From Anastatus disparis (lineage: Eukaryota; Arthropoda; Insecta; Hymenoptera; Eupelmidae), in the NCBI GenBank assembly GCA_017163975.1, contig JAFFSR010000251.1, positions 5,828,001 to 5,892,000 on the forward strand: a stretch of 64,000 nucleotides of DNA. Reading direction: 5' to 3'. A program made the translations under genes and the position numbers. This document shows positions 30,314-40,077 of the stretch, in pieces (the first letter of the stretch is position 1; every line of letters starts with the position of its first letter). The notes beneath the pieces are model-generated. The model was not told where the DNA came from and ran no database searches. It saw only the letters and a list, made by a program, of their open reading frames with translations.

Positions 30314-30471
30314 TGGGCATTGTATTTAATTCCAAAGTTGGAAAAGGCTATAAAAGCAGATCAAGATGGAAACCAACCATCAGTCAGCCAAGAGCAGACG
30401 AAGCGTTAACACGGCAAAACATACAGTTTCTAAGGAGTCTCGGCCTTCGCGTCGTCCCTGGTGGAAAATAA
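30313..30471 (+). CDS. 52-aa basic Gly2 protein overlapping the minor capsid stop
   Basis: Too short for the usual ORF cut-off. ATG at 30,313 overlaps the previous stop (TAATG) and the frame runs 52 codons to TAA at 30,469-30,471. The protein starts MGIVFNSK, is strongly basic in the middle (GYKSRSRWKPT) and ends ALTRQNIQFLRSLGLRVVP. The regular basic and hydrophobic parts, the tight overlap and the clean frame argue for a real gene, perhaps a DNA-condensing or capsid-associated peptide as in adenovirus-like particles. The role is inference. The TATA box for the next gene lies inside it. Confidence 0.55.
   Translation: MGIVFNSKVGKGYKSRSRWKPTISQPRADEALTRQNIQFLRSLGLRVVPGGK
30349..30384 (+). 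promoter_or_regulatory. TATA box and initiator of the major capsid gene
   Basis: TATAAAAG (30,349-30,356) and TCAGT (30,380-30,384) have about 31-33 bases between their starts. The leader to 30,502 ends with a strong acceptor-like TTCTTTTGTTGTTTACAG, so a 5' UTR intron is possible. Confidence 0.65.
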
Positions 30472-30501
30472 CTTGTTTATTCTTTTGTTGTTTACAGAAA
30501 A

Positions 30502-31740
30502 ATGGAAGAAATACTAAGCATAAAGTCAGCTGTAAAGTATGACGAATCAATTGAACATTACGAGATACATGCTCATCAACCATACTCAGCATCCAACTTC
30601 AACAACAGCGATGAGATTCGTATAGCCATTCAACATCAAGATTTGTGTCTTCTACCATCACGCAGTTCGCTACATATTTGTGGTAAACTAGTGAAAGCCG
30701 ATGGAACTGCTTTAACTAATACTAAATTAGTCAACAACGCCATCTGTCATATGTTTGAGGAAATACGTTATGAGATCAACGCAGTAGAAATCGATAAGTG
30801 TAAGAATGTAGGTTTGACTACTCTAATGAAAGGTTGGGTCTCGCTCAATCCCAGTCAAAGCTTGATTATTGAAAACGCAGGATGGCTCGATGTCGAAGAA
30901 ACACAGCAGTTGACTAACAATACAGGTTACTTCGATGTTTCGATTCCTCTAGCTATGATTCTAGGCTTCGCTGAAGATTATCGTAAAATCGTAATCAACG
31001 TAAAACATGAGCTCATTCTAACGAGATCGAGAAATGATTTGAACGCTGTCGTACAAACAGCACCAGACGCAACTCATCCTAACGCGTTTGAGAATTTCAA
31101 GATTGAATTGAATAGAATAGAGTGGCTTATGCCTTACGTAGTAGTATCAAGCTCGTACAAAATTCAACTATTAAATCATGTTGAGAAAGATAAACCAATC
31201 GATATGAGTTTTCGTAGTTGGGATTTGTACGAGTATCCACTACTTCCCACAACATCTAGGCATGTTTGGACCGTCAAAACTTCCAATCAGCTGGAAAAGC
31301 CACGATTCGTAATACTAGGTTTTCAAACGAATCGAAAAAGTCAGAGAACTATCAACGCGAGTCGCTTCGATCATTGCAATATCAGTAATGTAAAGCTGTT
31401 TCTCAATTCTCAATACTATCCGTATGGAAATTTGAATTTAGATATCCCTCATAATCAATACGCAATGTTATACGATATGTACGCCAACTTTCAAAGTGCT
31501 TACTATTTTAAAGATATCGAGCCTATGCTAAAAAAACAACATTACATCACGTACTTACCTTTAATCGTGATCGATTGTTCTAAACAAAACGAATCGTTAA
31601 AGAGTGCCCCTGTGGATGTTCGACTGGAATTCGAATCGAGAGGTAACTTTCCAGCAGGAACTTCTGCTTACTGCTTAATCTTACACGATCGTGTTGTTCA
31701 GTACAGCGCCGCGAGCGGTAACGTACGAAAACTTGTGTGA
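30502..31740 (+). CDS. Polinton major capsid protein (double jelly-roll)
   Basis: 412 aa, intact. Conserved insect Polinton motifs include SIEHYEIHAHQPY, FNNSDEIRIAIQHQDL, the strand-rich segment CHMFEEIRYEINAVEID, VGLTTLMKGWVSL and the C-terminal SAYCLILHDRVVQYS. By family knowledge it is the hexon-like subunit of an icosahedral capsid, acting with the minor capsid protein, ATPase and protease. No stop or frameshift. The start lies just after an acceptor-like site; the antisense ORF at 30,380-30,592 is a shadow. Confidence 0.87.
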   Translation: MEEILSIKSAVKYDESIEHYEIHAHQPYSASNFNNSDEIRIAIQHQDLCLLPSRSSLHICGKLVKADGTALTNTKLVNNAICHMFEEIRYEINAVEIDKCKNVGLTTLMKGWVSLNPSQSLIIENAGWLDVEETQQLTNNTGYFDVSIPLAMILGFAEDYRKIVINVKHELILTRSRNDLNAVVQTAPDATHPNAFENFKIELNRIEWLMPYVVVSSSYKIQLLNHVEKDKPIDMSFRSWDLYEYPLLPTTSRHVWTVKTSNQLEKPRFVILGFQTNRKSQRTINASRFDHCNISNVKLFLNSQYYPYGNLNLDIPHNQYAMLYDMYANFQSAYYFKDIEPMLKKQHYITYLPLIVIDCSKQNESLKSAPVDVRLEFESRGNFPAGTSAYCLILHDRVVQYSAASGNVRKLV

Positions 31741-31747
31741 GGGAATC

Positions 31748-31772
31748 AATATAAAAAGCTGACTCGTCAGTA
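31748..31772 (+). promoter_or_regulatory. TATA box and initiator of the 163-aa gene
   Basis: ATATAAAAAGC (about 31,750) followed by GTCAGTAAG near 31,768, just after the major capsid stop and about 40 bases before the next start. Confidence 0.55.
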
Positions 31773-31789
31773 AGAGTCTCTCATTCAGG

Positions 31790-32281
31790 ATGGAGTACTT
31801 GGTAGATATGCAAGGCTTCAAACAGCCAGGTAATGATTACATCCTCAAAGAATTGGCTATAGTTCCTCTCAAAGATGATTCCGACCCTGTTGTACTCTTA
31901 TTCGAGAAGCCTTATCCTTGGCGTCGCCTATCGGATAAGTATAAGAGAGAAAACATATGGTTAGAAGAGCACTACCATGGACTATCTTGGGATTCAGGAA
32001 ATATTCCATACACAGATGTAGTAAAATTACTTAGAGAGGCATTACACGATGCTAGTAAAGTCTTGGTTATGGGTTCCATCAAGAAAGCATGGTTAGAACG
32101 CTTCAAGTTCAAAGTTCATGATGTAGCAGAAATGGGTTTTCCACCGCTAGACAAGATCAAACTTGTTACGGTTTGCCCGCATCATAATGGAGCATACAGA
32201 GCTAGTTGTGCCCTTCACAACGTAAGACTCATGAAAAAATTTCTCATTGAGAGTATTTCCGAGAAAATGGAGTGTGACTAA
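31790..32281 (+). CDS. conserved Polinton protein of unknown function (163 aa)
   Basis: Intact. It starts MEYLVDMQGFKQPGNDYILK, contains WLEEHYHGLSWDSGNIPY, then SKVLVMGSIKKAWLERF and ends with CPHHNGAYRASCALHNVRLM. I recognise this pattern (DxQGF…YHG…VxG..K..WL…CPHH…CAL.NV) from proteins encoded by insect Polintons. The alternating strands and VMG-K motif could be an RNase-H-like or nuclease-like fold, but no catalytic set is evident. It is placed among structural genes with its own TATA box. Confidence 0.7.
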   Translation: MEYLVDMQGFKQPGNDYILKELAIVPLKDDSDPVVLLFEKPYPWRRLSDKYKRENIWLEEHYHGLSWDSGNIPYTDVVKLLREALHDASKVLVMGSIKKAWLERFKFKVHDVAEMGFPPLDKIKLVTVCPHHNGAYRASCALHNVRLMKKFLIESISEKMECD

Positions 32282-32313
32282 CTATAAATAGCAGCTGCTT
32301 TCCGATTTCACAT
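32282..32313 (+). promoter_or_regulatory. TATA box of the 70-aa gene
   Basis: CTATAAATAGC starts 1-2 bases after the preceding stop codon; initiator-like TTCACATTC lies about 25 bases downstream and the ATG at 32,324. Confidence 0.6.
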
Positions 32314-32323
32314 TCATTCCAAA

Positions 32324-32536
32324 ATGGGACAAGCTTCAACAAGCATGGGGAGGGGCAACTCCTCAAACTCCTCAGATCAGAATTCAGATCAAAATTGTTC
32401 AGAGTATACACCCCTTCTTCGTAACAGACGAAAGAAAGATGTAAACTGGAAAGAATATGTAGATGAAAAATATTCTAGTATGAATCAATCATCATCTAAA
32501 ACTCCCTCATCGAATATTAAATATAAAAAATTATAA
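32324..32536 (+). CDS. 70-aa protein with N-myristoylation-type start
   Basis: Starts MGQASTSMGRG: Gly2 with Ser5/Thr6 fits the N-myristoyltransferase consensus. A Ser/Asn/Gln-rich stretch follows, then CSEYTPLLRNRRKKD, where YTPL/PLL are YxxPhi/dileucine-like sorting signals next to a basic patch. It ends IKYKKL. The whole looks like a small membrane-directed peripheral protein. A broken paralogue lies on the minus strand at 24,409-24,645, and the shared NCSEYTPLL core shows which part is conserved. It is the last gene before the right TIR. Function unknown. Confidence 0.65.
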   Translation: MGQASTSMGRGNSSNSSDQNSDQNCSEYTPLLRNRRKKDVNWKEYVDEKYSSMNQSSSKTPSSNIKYKKL

Positions 32537-32544
32537 TGTAAAAA

Positions 32545-32971
32545 TTATAATATGAATTATATTTAAAATAGTAGATAGGCCCATATCGCATACCGCTGTG
32601 GGCTTTTTCATAAAAATTATAATTATAGTATAAAAATTATAATATAAAAAATTATAATATGAATTATAATATAAAAATTATAATATGAATTATAATATAA
32701 AAATTATAATATGAATTATAATATAAAAATTATAATATAAAAGTTATAATATTCAAAATATTAGATATGCCGCTATGGCATAGCGCTCATACCCGCGTGA
32801 TAGCGCTCGCTGATTTCCGCGTGAGCCAAAAATACCTCATAGCACTACTGGCCCAGAAGGGACATAGCATTACTGGACCAGTGGTCGAGACATAGCACTA
32901 CTGGGCCAGTGGTCCAGAAGAGACATAGCATTACTGGACCAGTGGTCCAGAAGAGACATAGCTTATCTACT
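32545..32971 (-). repeat. right terminal inverted repeat of the Polinton
   Basis: Inverted copy of the left TIR, ending GCTTATCTACT. The AT-rich inner part (repeats of AATTATAATATAAAA) is longer than on the left; the outer ~210 bases with the CTGGACCAGTGGTCCAG subrepeats match almost base for base. Confidence 0.88.
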
Positions 32972-32977
32972 AAAGTA
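32972..32977 (+). other. right 6-bp target-site duplication of the Polinton
   Basis: AAAGTA, identical to 19,508-19,513. Confidence 0.9.
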
Positions 32978-33261
32978 TATAAAATAAAATGTATAAGATA
33001 CATCTTTTTAATACCATACATTTTTTTCTAAAAATAATATTTATCAAATTATCACTAAAAAGCCTTCGATTTCAACATTTTCCATGAACAATTTGAAAAA
33101 TATTAACTTTAGAGAAAAATGTATGACAGTTTAAAATTATCAAAAATAAAGCCGTATGCGTACATATATAAAAAATTATAAAATATGATTTCATTACTAT
33201 TGATTATAATTTATATTTCATATATTCTAGATCAAAATTTATCATCTCAAACATAATGTTT

Positions 33262-33439
33262 CCATCCGATACGAGAACTGGAATTAATTTTAATTCACCA
33301 CAGACATAAAAAATATTTAAGAATATTAACTGATTCAATTTGGGGAAAATATAATTTAATGAACCGTGCCATAAATTTTAAAAAGTGCAAGGAAAGGCTG
33401 CAAAGTAGATCTCCACGAAAAGAATTAGAGCTTGTAGAA
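33262..33439 (+). CDS. possible exon of an unidentified gene
   Basis: An open frame includes HKKYLRILTDSIWGKYNLMN and ends with RSPRKELELVE directly followed by a consensus donor GTAAGT at 33,440. The composition looks coding. The frame closes upstream at about 33,258, so the 5' limit is unclear. It lies just upstream of the first odorant receptor copy and could be a gene fragment cut off by the Polinton or another rearrangement. Confidence 0.3.
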
Positions 33440-35004
33440 GTAAGTATAAGTATATTTAAGATAAAAATAAATAAATTTTTTTATTGATAATAATTAAAAG
33501 TAAGTTTTAAAAAATTGATATTATTGTGAATTAGAAAAAATATTAATTTACTATTATTGTGATATTTTAATATTTAATTCTTGATTTATATTTCTTATAT
33601 GTGAACAAAGATGAAAAATAATAATTTTTCAAAATTTGCATACAATTTTAGTGAAAACGTTAGGAAGAGTTTCGAAAAATGATTCATCTGAGGGATCGGA
33701 AAATTTTAATAAATTTGCATGGATATATCTCACTTCTCTTCGTTTAATTGACATAATACCATTCGCAGGCCAAGATTACAACTTTTTAAGCAATATTTGT
33801 CTTGTTTATTTACAAATAAGCATGATTATAAACAATATTATGAATCTCAGTAATTTTATAATTAATTTAAGATTGGTAGAGTATTATTATTAATTTATGA
33901 TATTAAATTTGTACTTATTTTAAATCAAAAGGAGCATGTCCGTATACATCTGAAAAGTAGAGGAATATAAGGGGACCAAAATATGATTGTTATTATAGTA
34001 TTTAATTTAGAGTTATGAGCATATTAAAATTAAAATTAAATTTCATTGAATAAAATTTGTAATGAAATCTAAATTTCTTTATATATTCACAAAATAAAGT
34101 ACGTAATAACTATTTTCCACAGAATAATTTCACTAAAATTTTTTTACGTCAATTATTAATATTTTACGTATGAGTACATTCTTCTTTTCATTTTTGATTA
34201 AGTACAAATAATGTATTATTATGCGAATTAATATTTACTTTTCGCTCCAAAAAATTATTTTTCTATTAAATAAAAACATTGTATTGAAGGGTGTAATAGA
34301 TACATTTGTGAATTCGTTATACTTCTTGGCACGTTAATACGATATGCATTGATGTCTGTACGACGTCATTAATACAATGAACTTGTTGATGAATGTCAGA
34401 AAATTTGGACAACCTGTTCTAAAGAAGAACGTTTAATAATACGTGAATATGAGATAAAAATTTGTTATGCTGCTGTTAGCTTGATAAAATGCTTAACTAA
34501 AGATAAAAATGGTATCAATCAAAAAGTATTACCTTTCAGGAAAGTATAACTTTTGGTTTTCCTAATTAAAAAACAAATTCTTCAAGTTTTATCTTTGAAA
34601 CTTTTTTATAATAATTTCTTATGATTATTTTATTCTTTCAAATTCTATTTAACATCCGTCGTTGTAAGAATATACGAAATACAAACATTATAAAGATTCA
34701 AAAGTAACTTTATTGCTCAATCTTTGATAAAGCAAATAAACTAAAAAAAATTATTTGAAATGAATTTTTATTGCACCAACATAAATAAATACATCTTTTC
34801 TTATTTTAAGTAATATCCCAAAAGTGGAAATAATATATTCTTTTTCTATAGATGCCCACACAGCATGAAAGAATTTTGAAATAATTTCATGAAATATTAC
34901 AAGTAATAATACGTTGAAAGCATTTAAAAAGAACTTAAAAAGATAACTATATTCTTTTGAAAAGAATTTATGAAATAATACACAGGAAGATTACAAAGTC
35001 TTTA

Positions 35005-35960
35005 CGAAAATATTATCAAAAAGGAAACGAAAGTTAAGACATGAAATATTACACGATTCCTTACTGAAAGGACTTTGAAAAGACTTTTTGAAAGGAAACA
35101 AGAAAGAACTCAGAAATCTTCCAACGATTCAATTTATAAAATAATTTAGAAGGATTTTTGGAATAATCTAAGTTATTCTTTCACCGAATAATTTCAAGAT
35201 TCTTCCAAAAAGCTTTTATGAAATAATTCATGTAATATTTTGGTAAAGTCTCAAGAAATCATACATGAAATAATTTTGAAATCTTTTTGAAATATTTCAT
35301 GAAATAACTTATGATGAGAATAAAAGTTATTACATAAATCCTTACTGAAAGGACTTTGAAAAGACTTCTTGAAAGGAAACAAGAAAGAACTCAGAAATCT
35401 TTCGAAGGTTTCAGTCGTAAAATAATTTAGAAAGATTTTGGAATAATCTAAGTTATTCTTTCACCGAATAATTTCAAGATTCTCCCAAAAAGCTTGTATG
35501 AAATAATTCATGTAATATTTTGGTAAAGTCTCAAGAAATCATACATGAAATAATTTTGAAATCTTTTGAAATATTTCATGAAATAACTTATGATGGGAAT
35601 AAAAGTTATAACATAAATCCTTACTGAAAGGACTTTGAAAAGACTTCTTGAAAGGAAACAAGAAAGAACTCAGAAATCTTCCAACGATTAAAATCAGAAA
35701 AAAATTTAGAAAGATTTTCGGAATGATCTAAGAATTCTTTCACCGAATCATTTCAAGATTCATTCAAAAAGCTTTCATGAAATAATTCATGCAATGTTTT
35801 GGTAAAGTCTCAAGAAATCTTACATGAAATAATTTTGAAATCTTTTGGAAATATTTCATGAAATAAATTATGACGAGAATAAAAGTTATTACATGAATCC
35901 TTACTGAATGGACTTTGAAAGGACTTTATGAAAGAAAACGTGAAAGATAATAGAATCATT
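35005..35960 (+). repeat. ~280-bp tandem repeats
   Basis: The landmark TTACTGAA recurs at 35,061, 35,342, 35,621 and 35,901 (spacings 281, 279, 280). Units share GGACTTTGAAAAGACTTCTT, ATAATTTCAAGATTC and TTTTGGTAAAGTCTCAAGAA, with modest divergence. Confidence 0.8.
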
Positions 35961-36182
35961 TAGAAATATTTTCGGGATTAGTTTATAATTTATCCGCTTG
36001 ATGGCGGTATCTTACTCTCGCAAGCGGTAAGAGTGCTTCCCGTTTCATATATAAGGAAAATAAGAATCTTAAATGGAAACTATAAATTGTTATGCGTGCG
36101 ATGTCTGTGTTATGATAACTTCGATTTTAACCGCTGTAAAACTATTCGTAATCCTATGAATAATTATATCATCATATATCCG

Positions 36183-36186
<4 letters not shown>

Positions 36187-36250
<64 letters not shown>
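36187..36250 (+). repeat. (TA)n(TG)n microsatellite
   Basis: About 13 TA units followed by about 17 TG units. The ORF at 36,033-36,266 that reads through it is not accepted as a gene. Confidence 0.9.
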
Positions 36251-36252
<2 letters not shown>

Positions 36253-36326
36253 TAATTCTAAATTGATTCTTAAATAATACAGGAAAGAATAAAATTTCTA
36301 GAACTTTACACGTCTCTCAACTAAAG

Positions 36327-36760
36327 ATGGATGAAAAGATTAATGCATTATTACTAAAAGAATTCATGGATCCTTACAGAATTCTTTCATTGAAAGGATT
36401 CTGTAATAATTCTATGTCCGAGGTATATTCCTTTTAGAAATAATACAATGAAATATTTTAAAAATATTTCATATTATTCTTACAGAATCCTTTCAATGGA
36501 AGATGTATGAAAAGATTTACGAATTATTACCAAAAGAATTCATGGATCCTTACAGAATTCTTCCATTGAAAAGATTCTGTAATGATTCTATGTCCGAGGT
36601 ATATTCCTTTTAGAAATAATACAATGAAATATTTCAAAAATATTTCATATTATTCTTACAGAATCCTTTCAATGGAAGATGTATGAAAAGATTTACGAAT
36701 TATTACCGAAAGAATTCATGGATCCTTACAGAATTCTTCCATTGAAAGGATTTTGAAATG
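36327..36760 (+). repeat. ~176-bp tandem repeats
   Basis: AAAAGATT(T/A)A(C/T)G…GAATTCATGGATCCTTACAG recurs at about 36,335, 36,511 and 36,687. Units include TCTATGTCCGAGGTATATTC. Confidence 0.75.
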
Positions 36761-37423
36761 TCTTGTGAATTCTTTATGAAATATTTTTATGTATTATTTT
36801 TAAAAGAATAATACCTCGGACATAGAATTATTTCAGAATCCTTTCAGTGAAATATTTCTGAAAGATTGTAGTCCTTTCATGAATCCTTTCACAATCCTTT
36901 CAAAGTCCTTTCATGCTGTATGGGATGCCTTAACGGCATGTCGGAGCTGCAGCAATCGAGTTTTGCTTTTTTTATTTTATCGATATCTTTTTAAATTCTT
37001 AAATTAAACAAATATAATGACTTGTCCGCACCAAAGTTATATTAGTACAATAATTTTTGTTAAAATAAAAAATCATTTGGGCTTGTTATTTTTTTATGAG
37101 CTTGGATTGGAAATTAGATATCAAACTCGACAAACCTAACCTTAAAATACGATATATTGAAAGTTTTTATTATAACTTTGTATGTATAATATTTTGGTGG
37201 TTTTCTTGAGTTGTCCGCACTAGAGTTTAATCTTACAAATTTTTTCTTTATAGCAAAAAAACTCAATTAAACGCATCGTTTATTCATAAGTTAAGATTGG
37301 AAATATTATTAGAAGGCGGACAGCTTCGTCATGCTCTTAAATTAGAATTCACTTTAATAAATTTTCTCAAAATTCAAATGAGCGATTCAACAAGGTAGGC
37401 TTGAACCACCTTTAAATGAATTT

Positions 37424-38547
37424 GAAAGTAACTCCAAACTTTTTTGCACAGAATGATATCTTAAAGCATTAGAAGCAAAAAATCAAAATCACGAACTGGG
37501 CCGTTTTTTTATTTTAGTATAATTACAGTTTTTTTTGTAAATTTTTCAATTCAGATGTTTCTCCATTTTTTGTTTATAAATTTTGTAAGACCCCTAAAAG
37601 CCATTTGAAAAAATGCTGCCAAGTGCTTTGGCGCAATGCTTTGTCATAGAGCTCATTGAGTTAAAGTAATTTGATTTTATTTTTTAAAATATGATGATTT
37701 CAATGTAAAAAACATAATTTCAATTTAAGAAAAATTGAGAAGGGAAAGAGTGAGAGTGAGTGTAAGAGGGTAAAAATGAGGATCTATGTGAGATAGAAGG
37801 ACAAAAAGGGTAAAAATAAGAATCAATGTGAGAGAGCAGAACAGAGAGGAAATGAGAAAGTAAGAAAAGAGTTAGTGAGAGCGTTTAATCAGATATCAGA
37901 AGAAGTAATCAAAGAGCTACGCTAAGAAAATTATTTTTTTTAAATTTGTTTCATAAAGACAGTAGCAAATAACTTGTATTCGAATTTTAGAGCAAATCTA
38001 TCGAGTAATTTACGTAAAATAGAAGAAAAATGAAATAAGAAGAAACAAAATTATTTTCAGAATCTTTCAAATTTTCTAAAATTGTAACTACGCTAAGAAA
38101 ATTATTTTTCAAAAGCTTGTTTTCTTAAAAAAGTAGCGAATTAATTGTATACGAATTTGGGAGAAAATCTATAGAATGGTTTTCTCGCAGTTTTGTTCTT
38201 TAAATCACATATATCTTTTCGCATTTAATTTTTCAATATAAACATTGTTTTTTTTATTTATTTCCCAACTTTTCCTTTATATTTAGGCTTATTTTTATAA
38301 CGTAATTTAATTCAGGAATTTTACACCGGAAACGTATTGTTCAATATTTTTTAAAATGATTTTTAGGTGTTCTACAAGAGTTTTAAACAAAATAATCGAC
38401 AAAAATCTGCAAGATAGAAAACTTAAAAAAAAACAGTAATTTCAATAAAATAAAACAACGGCCCAATACGCGATTTTGATTTTTTGTTTAAATATTTCTA
38501 ATGCTTTAAAAAAGTATTCTTTGCAAGAAAATTTGGAGTCGCTTTCT
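37424..38547. repeat. 1.1-kb fold-back repeat
   Basis: GAAAGTAACTCCAAACTTTT…GCATTAGAAGCAAAAAATCA at the left pairs with TGATTTTTTG…AATTTGGAGTCGCTTTC at the right, including ACTGGGCCGTT / AACGGCCCAAT. The middle is AT-rich with AGTGAGAG runs near 37,740-37,890. Non-coding. Confidence 0.6.
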
Positions 38548-38608
38548 AACAAAGAGCTTCACAGTTTCGGATCATAAATTTTAATTTTATTCTTAGATAA
38601 AGAGAATA

Positions 38609-39371
38609 TACACTGTTGCTCACGAAAATTTGGCCACCCAAGAAAAAATCGGTGAAAATTTAAAGTTTTATATCTCAGCAAAAATGAATGAATCTGAAAA
38701 ATTCCAATAGGATTTCAAAGTTTACACTAAAAAACATCGAAAACCGCGAGTTCCGATCTAAAAAATTGGAATATCGATCTATTATACATAAAAAATGAAA
38801 TTTTTTTTCGTCCATTTTAAAATTTGTGCCATTGTGACAAAAATAGTCGAAGATTGAAAATACAAAAACGAAATAAAAGCTACAATAATCTAAAAATTAA
38901 TTTTTTTTAAATTTAAACTTCAAAATTAAATTCTTTACTAAAAAACACAACTCTTTTTTTTCTGAAGTTTTTTTTCTAAAGCATCCTTTTCGAGATTTCA
39001 GCTGTTTAAAAAAAATGCATTTTTTCAACATAAATGAGCAGAACTCTTTTAAATATAGACGAATTGTAGTTTACAACTTTTATTTTTTAAGTAGAGTATT
39101 GTAGTTTTTATCTCTTTTTTGAATTTTTAATCTCCGACAATTTTTGTCAGAATTGCACAAAAAATTTTTAAAAAATTACTTTCATTTTTTATGTCTAATA
39201 GACCGGTATTTCAACTTTTTTAGATCGGAACTCACGGTTTTCAATGGTTTTTAGTGTAAATTTTGAAATCTCGTTGGAATTTTTTAGATTCATTCATTTT
39301 TTGTTGAAATATAAAACTGAATTTTTACCGATTTTTTCTTAGATGACCAAATTTTCGTGAGCGGTAGTGTA
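38609..39371. mobile_element. 763-bp fold-back MITE, TA-flanked
   Basis: Starts TACACTGTTGCTCACGAAAA and ends …AATTTTCGTGAGCGGTAGTGTA. Long complementary arms run through GAACTCACGG / CCGCGAGTTC and ATTTTTTATGT / ACATAAAAAAT. TA at both ends suggests a Tc1/mariner-type target duplication. Confidence 0.65.
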
Positions 39372-39403
39372 TAATATAATTTTTAAAAATTTAAGAAATT
39401 ACT

Positions 39404-40077
39404 ATTAAGATCGATTCCATCTCAAATTGAACAGGCCAACTGCACCTGTCTCTTCGAATCATATATGTTTTTTTTTATATTATTCTACTCTGAAAATAAG
39501 CGTATACATATATTTTTTTGTTTTTTGATATCTTCAAAAACGCATTATTTATGCACTTTTAAAAAATGACTCATGAATTTTCGATTCTCAAAAATTGAAG
39601 TTTTAAAAAAATTTTTCTATTTTGTTTTTTTACCGAACTTTATAAATTAATCTGTGCTTATTCTATGCAACAGGGGATGTTCTTTCGATTCCACGCTTAT
39701 TTACTTTTTCTTTTAAATATAAATTTTGATATTACCTATCCATAAAAAAATTTTGAGACAAAAAAGAAATGATCTTTTTGAGAAAAATGCATTTGTCATT
39801 TTTTACAAAAAGTGTAATTGCACTTTTTTTTAACAGTTTAATGTATAAAAGTCGGTAAATAACAAAATAGAATGATTAAAAGAAATTTCGAGTTTTGAGA
39901 ATCGAAAATTTATGTCATTTTTTAAAAGTACATAAAAAATGTTCTTTTTATGATATTGAAAAACAAAAAATACATATGCGCTTATTTTAAAGTAGAATAA
40001 TATAAAAAAAACTTGTATTCGATTAGGAGAGATAGGTGCAGTTGACCTGTTCGATTTCAGATAGAATCGGTCTTAAT
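39404..40077. repeat. 674-bp fold-back repeat
   Basis: ATTAAGATCGATTCCATCTC…GAACAGGCCAACTGCACCT pairs with AGGTGCAGTTGACCTGTTCG…GAATCGGTCTTAAT; arms continue inwards past TATTATTCTACT / AGTAGAATAATA. Non-coding. Confidence 0.62.

Larger units (their letters stand above)
19514..32971. mobile_element. complete Polinton/Maverick (adintovirus-like) element, 13.46 kb
   Basis: Large DNA transposon with virus-like genes, bounded by inverted repeats that begin AGTAGATAAGCTATGT, with the 6-bp duplication AAAGTA outside. It has the Polinton hallmark set: retroviral-type integrase, FtsK/HerA-type packaging ATPase, adenain-like protease, and major (double jelly-roll) and minor capsid proteins. Genes left of about 28.32 kb run on the minus strand and those right of 28.39 kb on the plus strand, from a shared divergent promoter. 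PolB, usually over 1,000 aa, is not recognisable. The left half holds broken genes and repeats. The element could encode particles but is presumably unable to copy its own DNA unless complemented. Confidence 0.93.
34855..36924. mobile_element. 2.07-kb fold-back element with internal satellites, 3-bp duplication
   Basis: The left end CCCACACAGCATGAAAG and right end …CTTTCATGCTGTATGGG are inverted. ATG flanks both ends (34,852-34,854 and 36,925-36,927), fitting a 3-bp target duplication. Inside are a ~280-bp tandem array, a (TA)n(TG)n tract and a 176-bp tandem array, all rich in GAAAGGACTTTGAAA / TTTCATGAAATA motifs, i.e. expanded versions of the terminal sequence. No transposase. Confidence 0.65.

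Noticed and set aside
30366..30539. Plus-strand 58-aa ORF starting METNHQSAKS
   Set aside because: Overlaps the better supported 52-aa ORF (TAATG overlap) and the major capsid start in another frame.
35005..36760. Possible CRISPR-like array
   Set aside because: Repeats are 280 and 176 bp tandem units without unique spacers, in eukaryotic DNA within a fold-back element.
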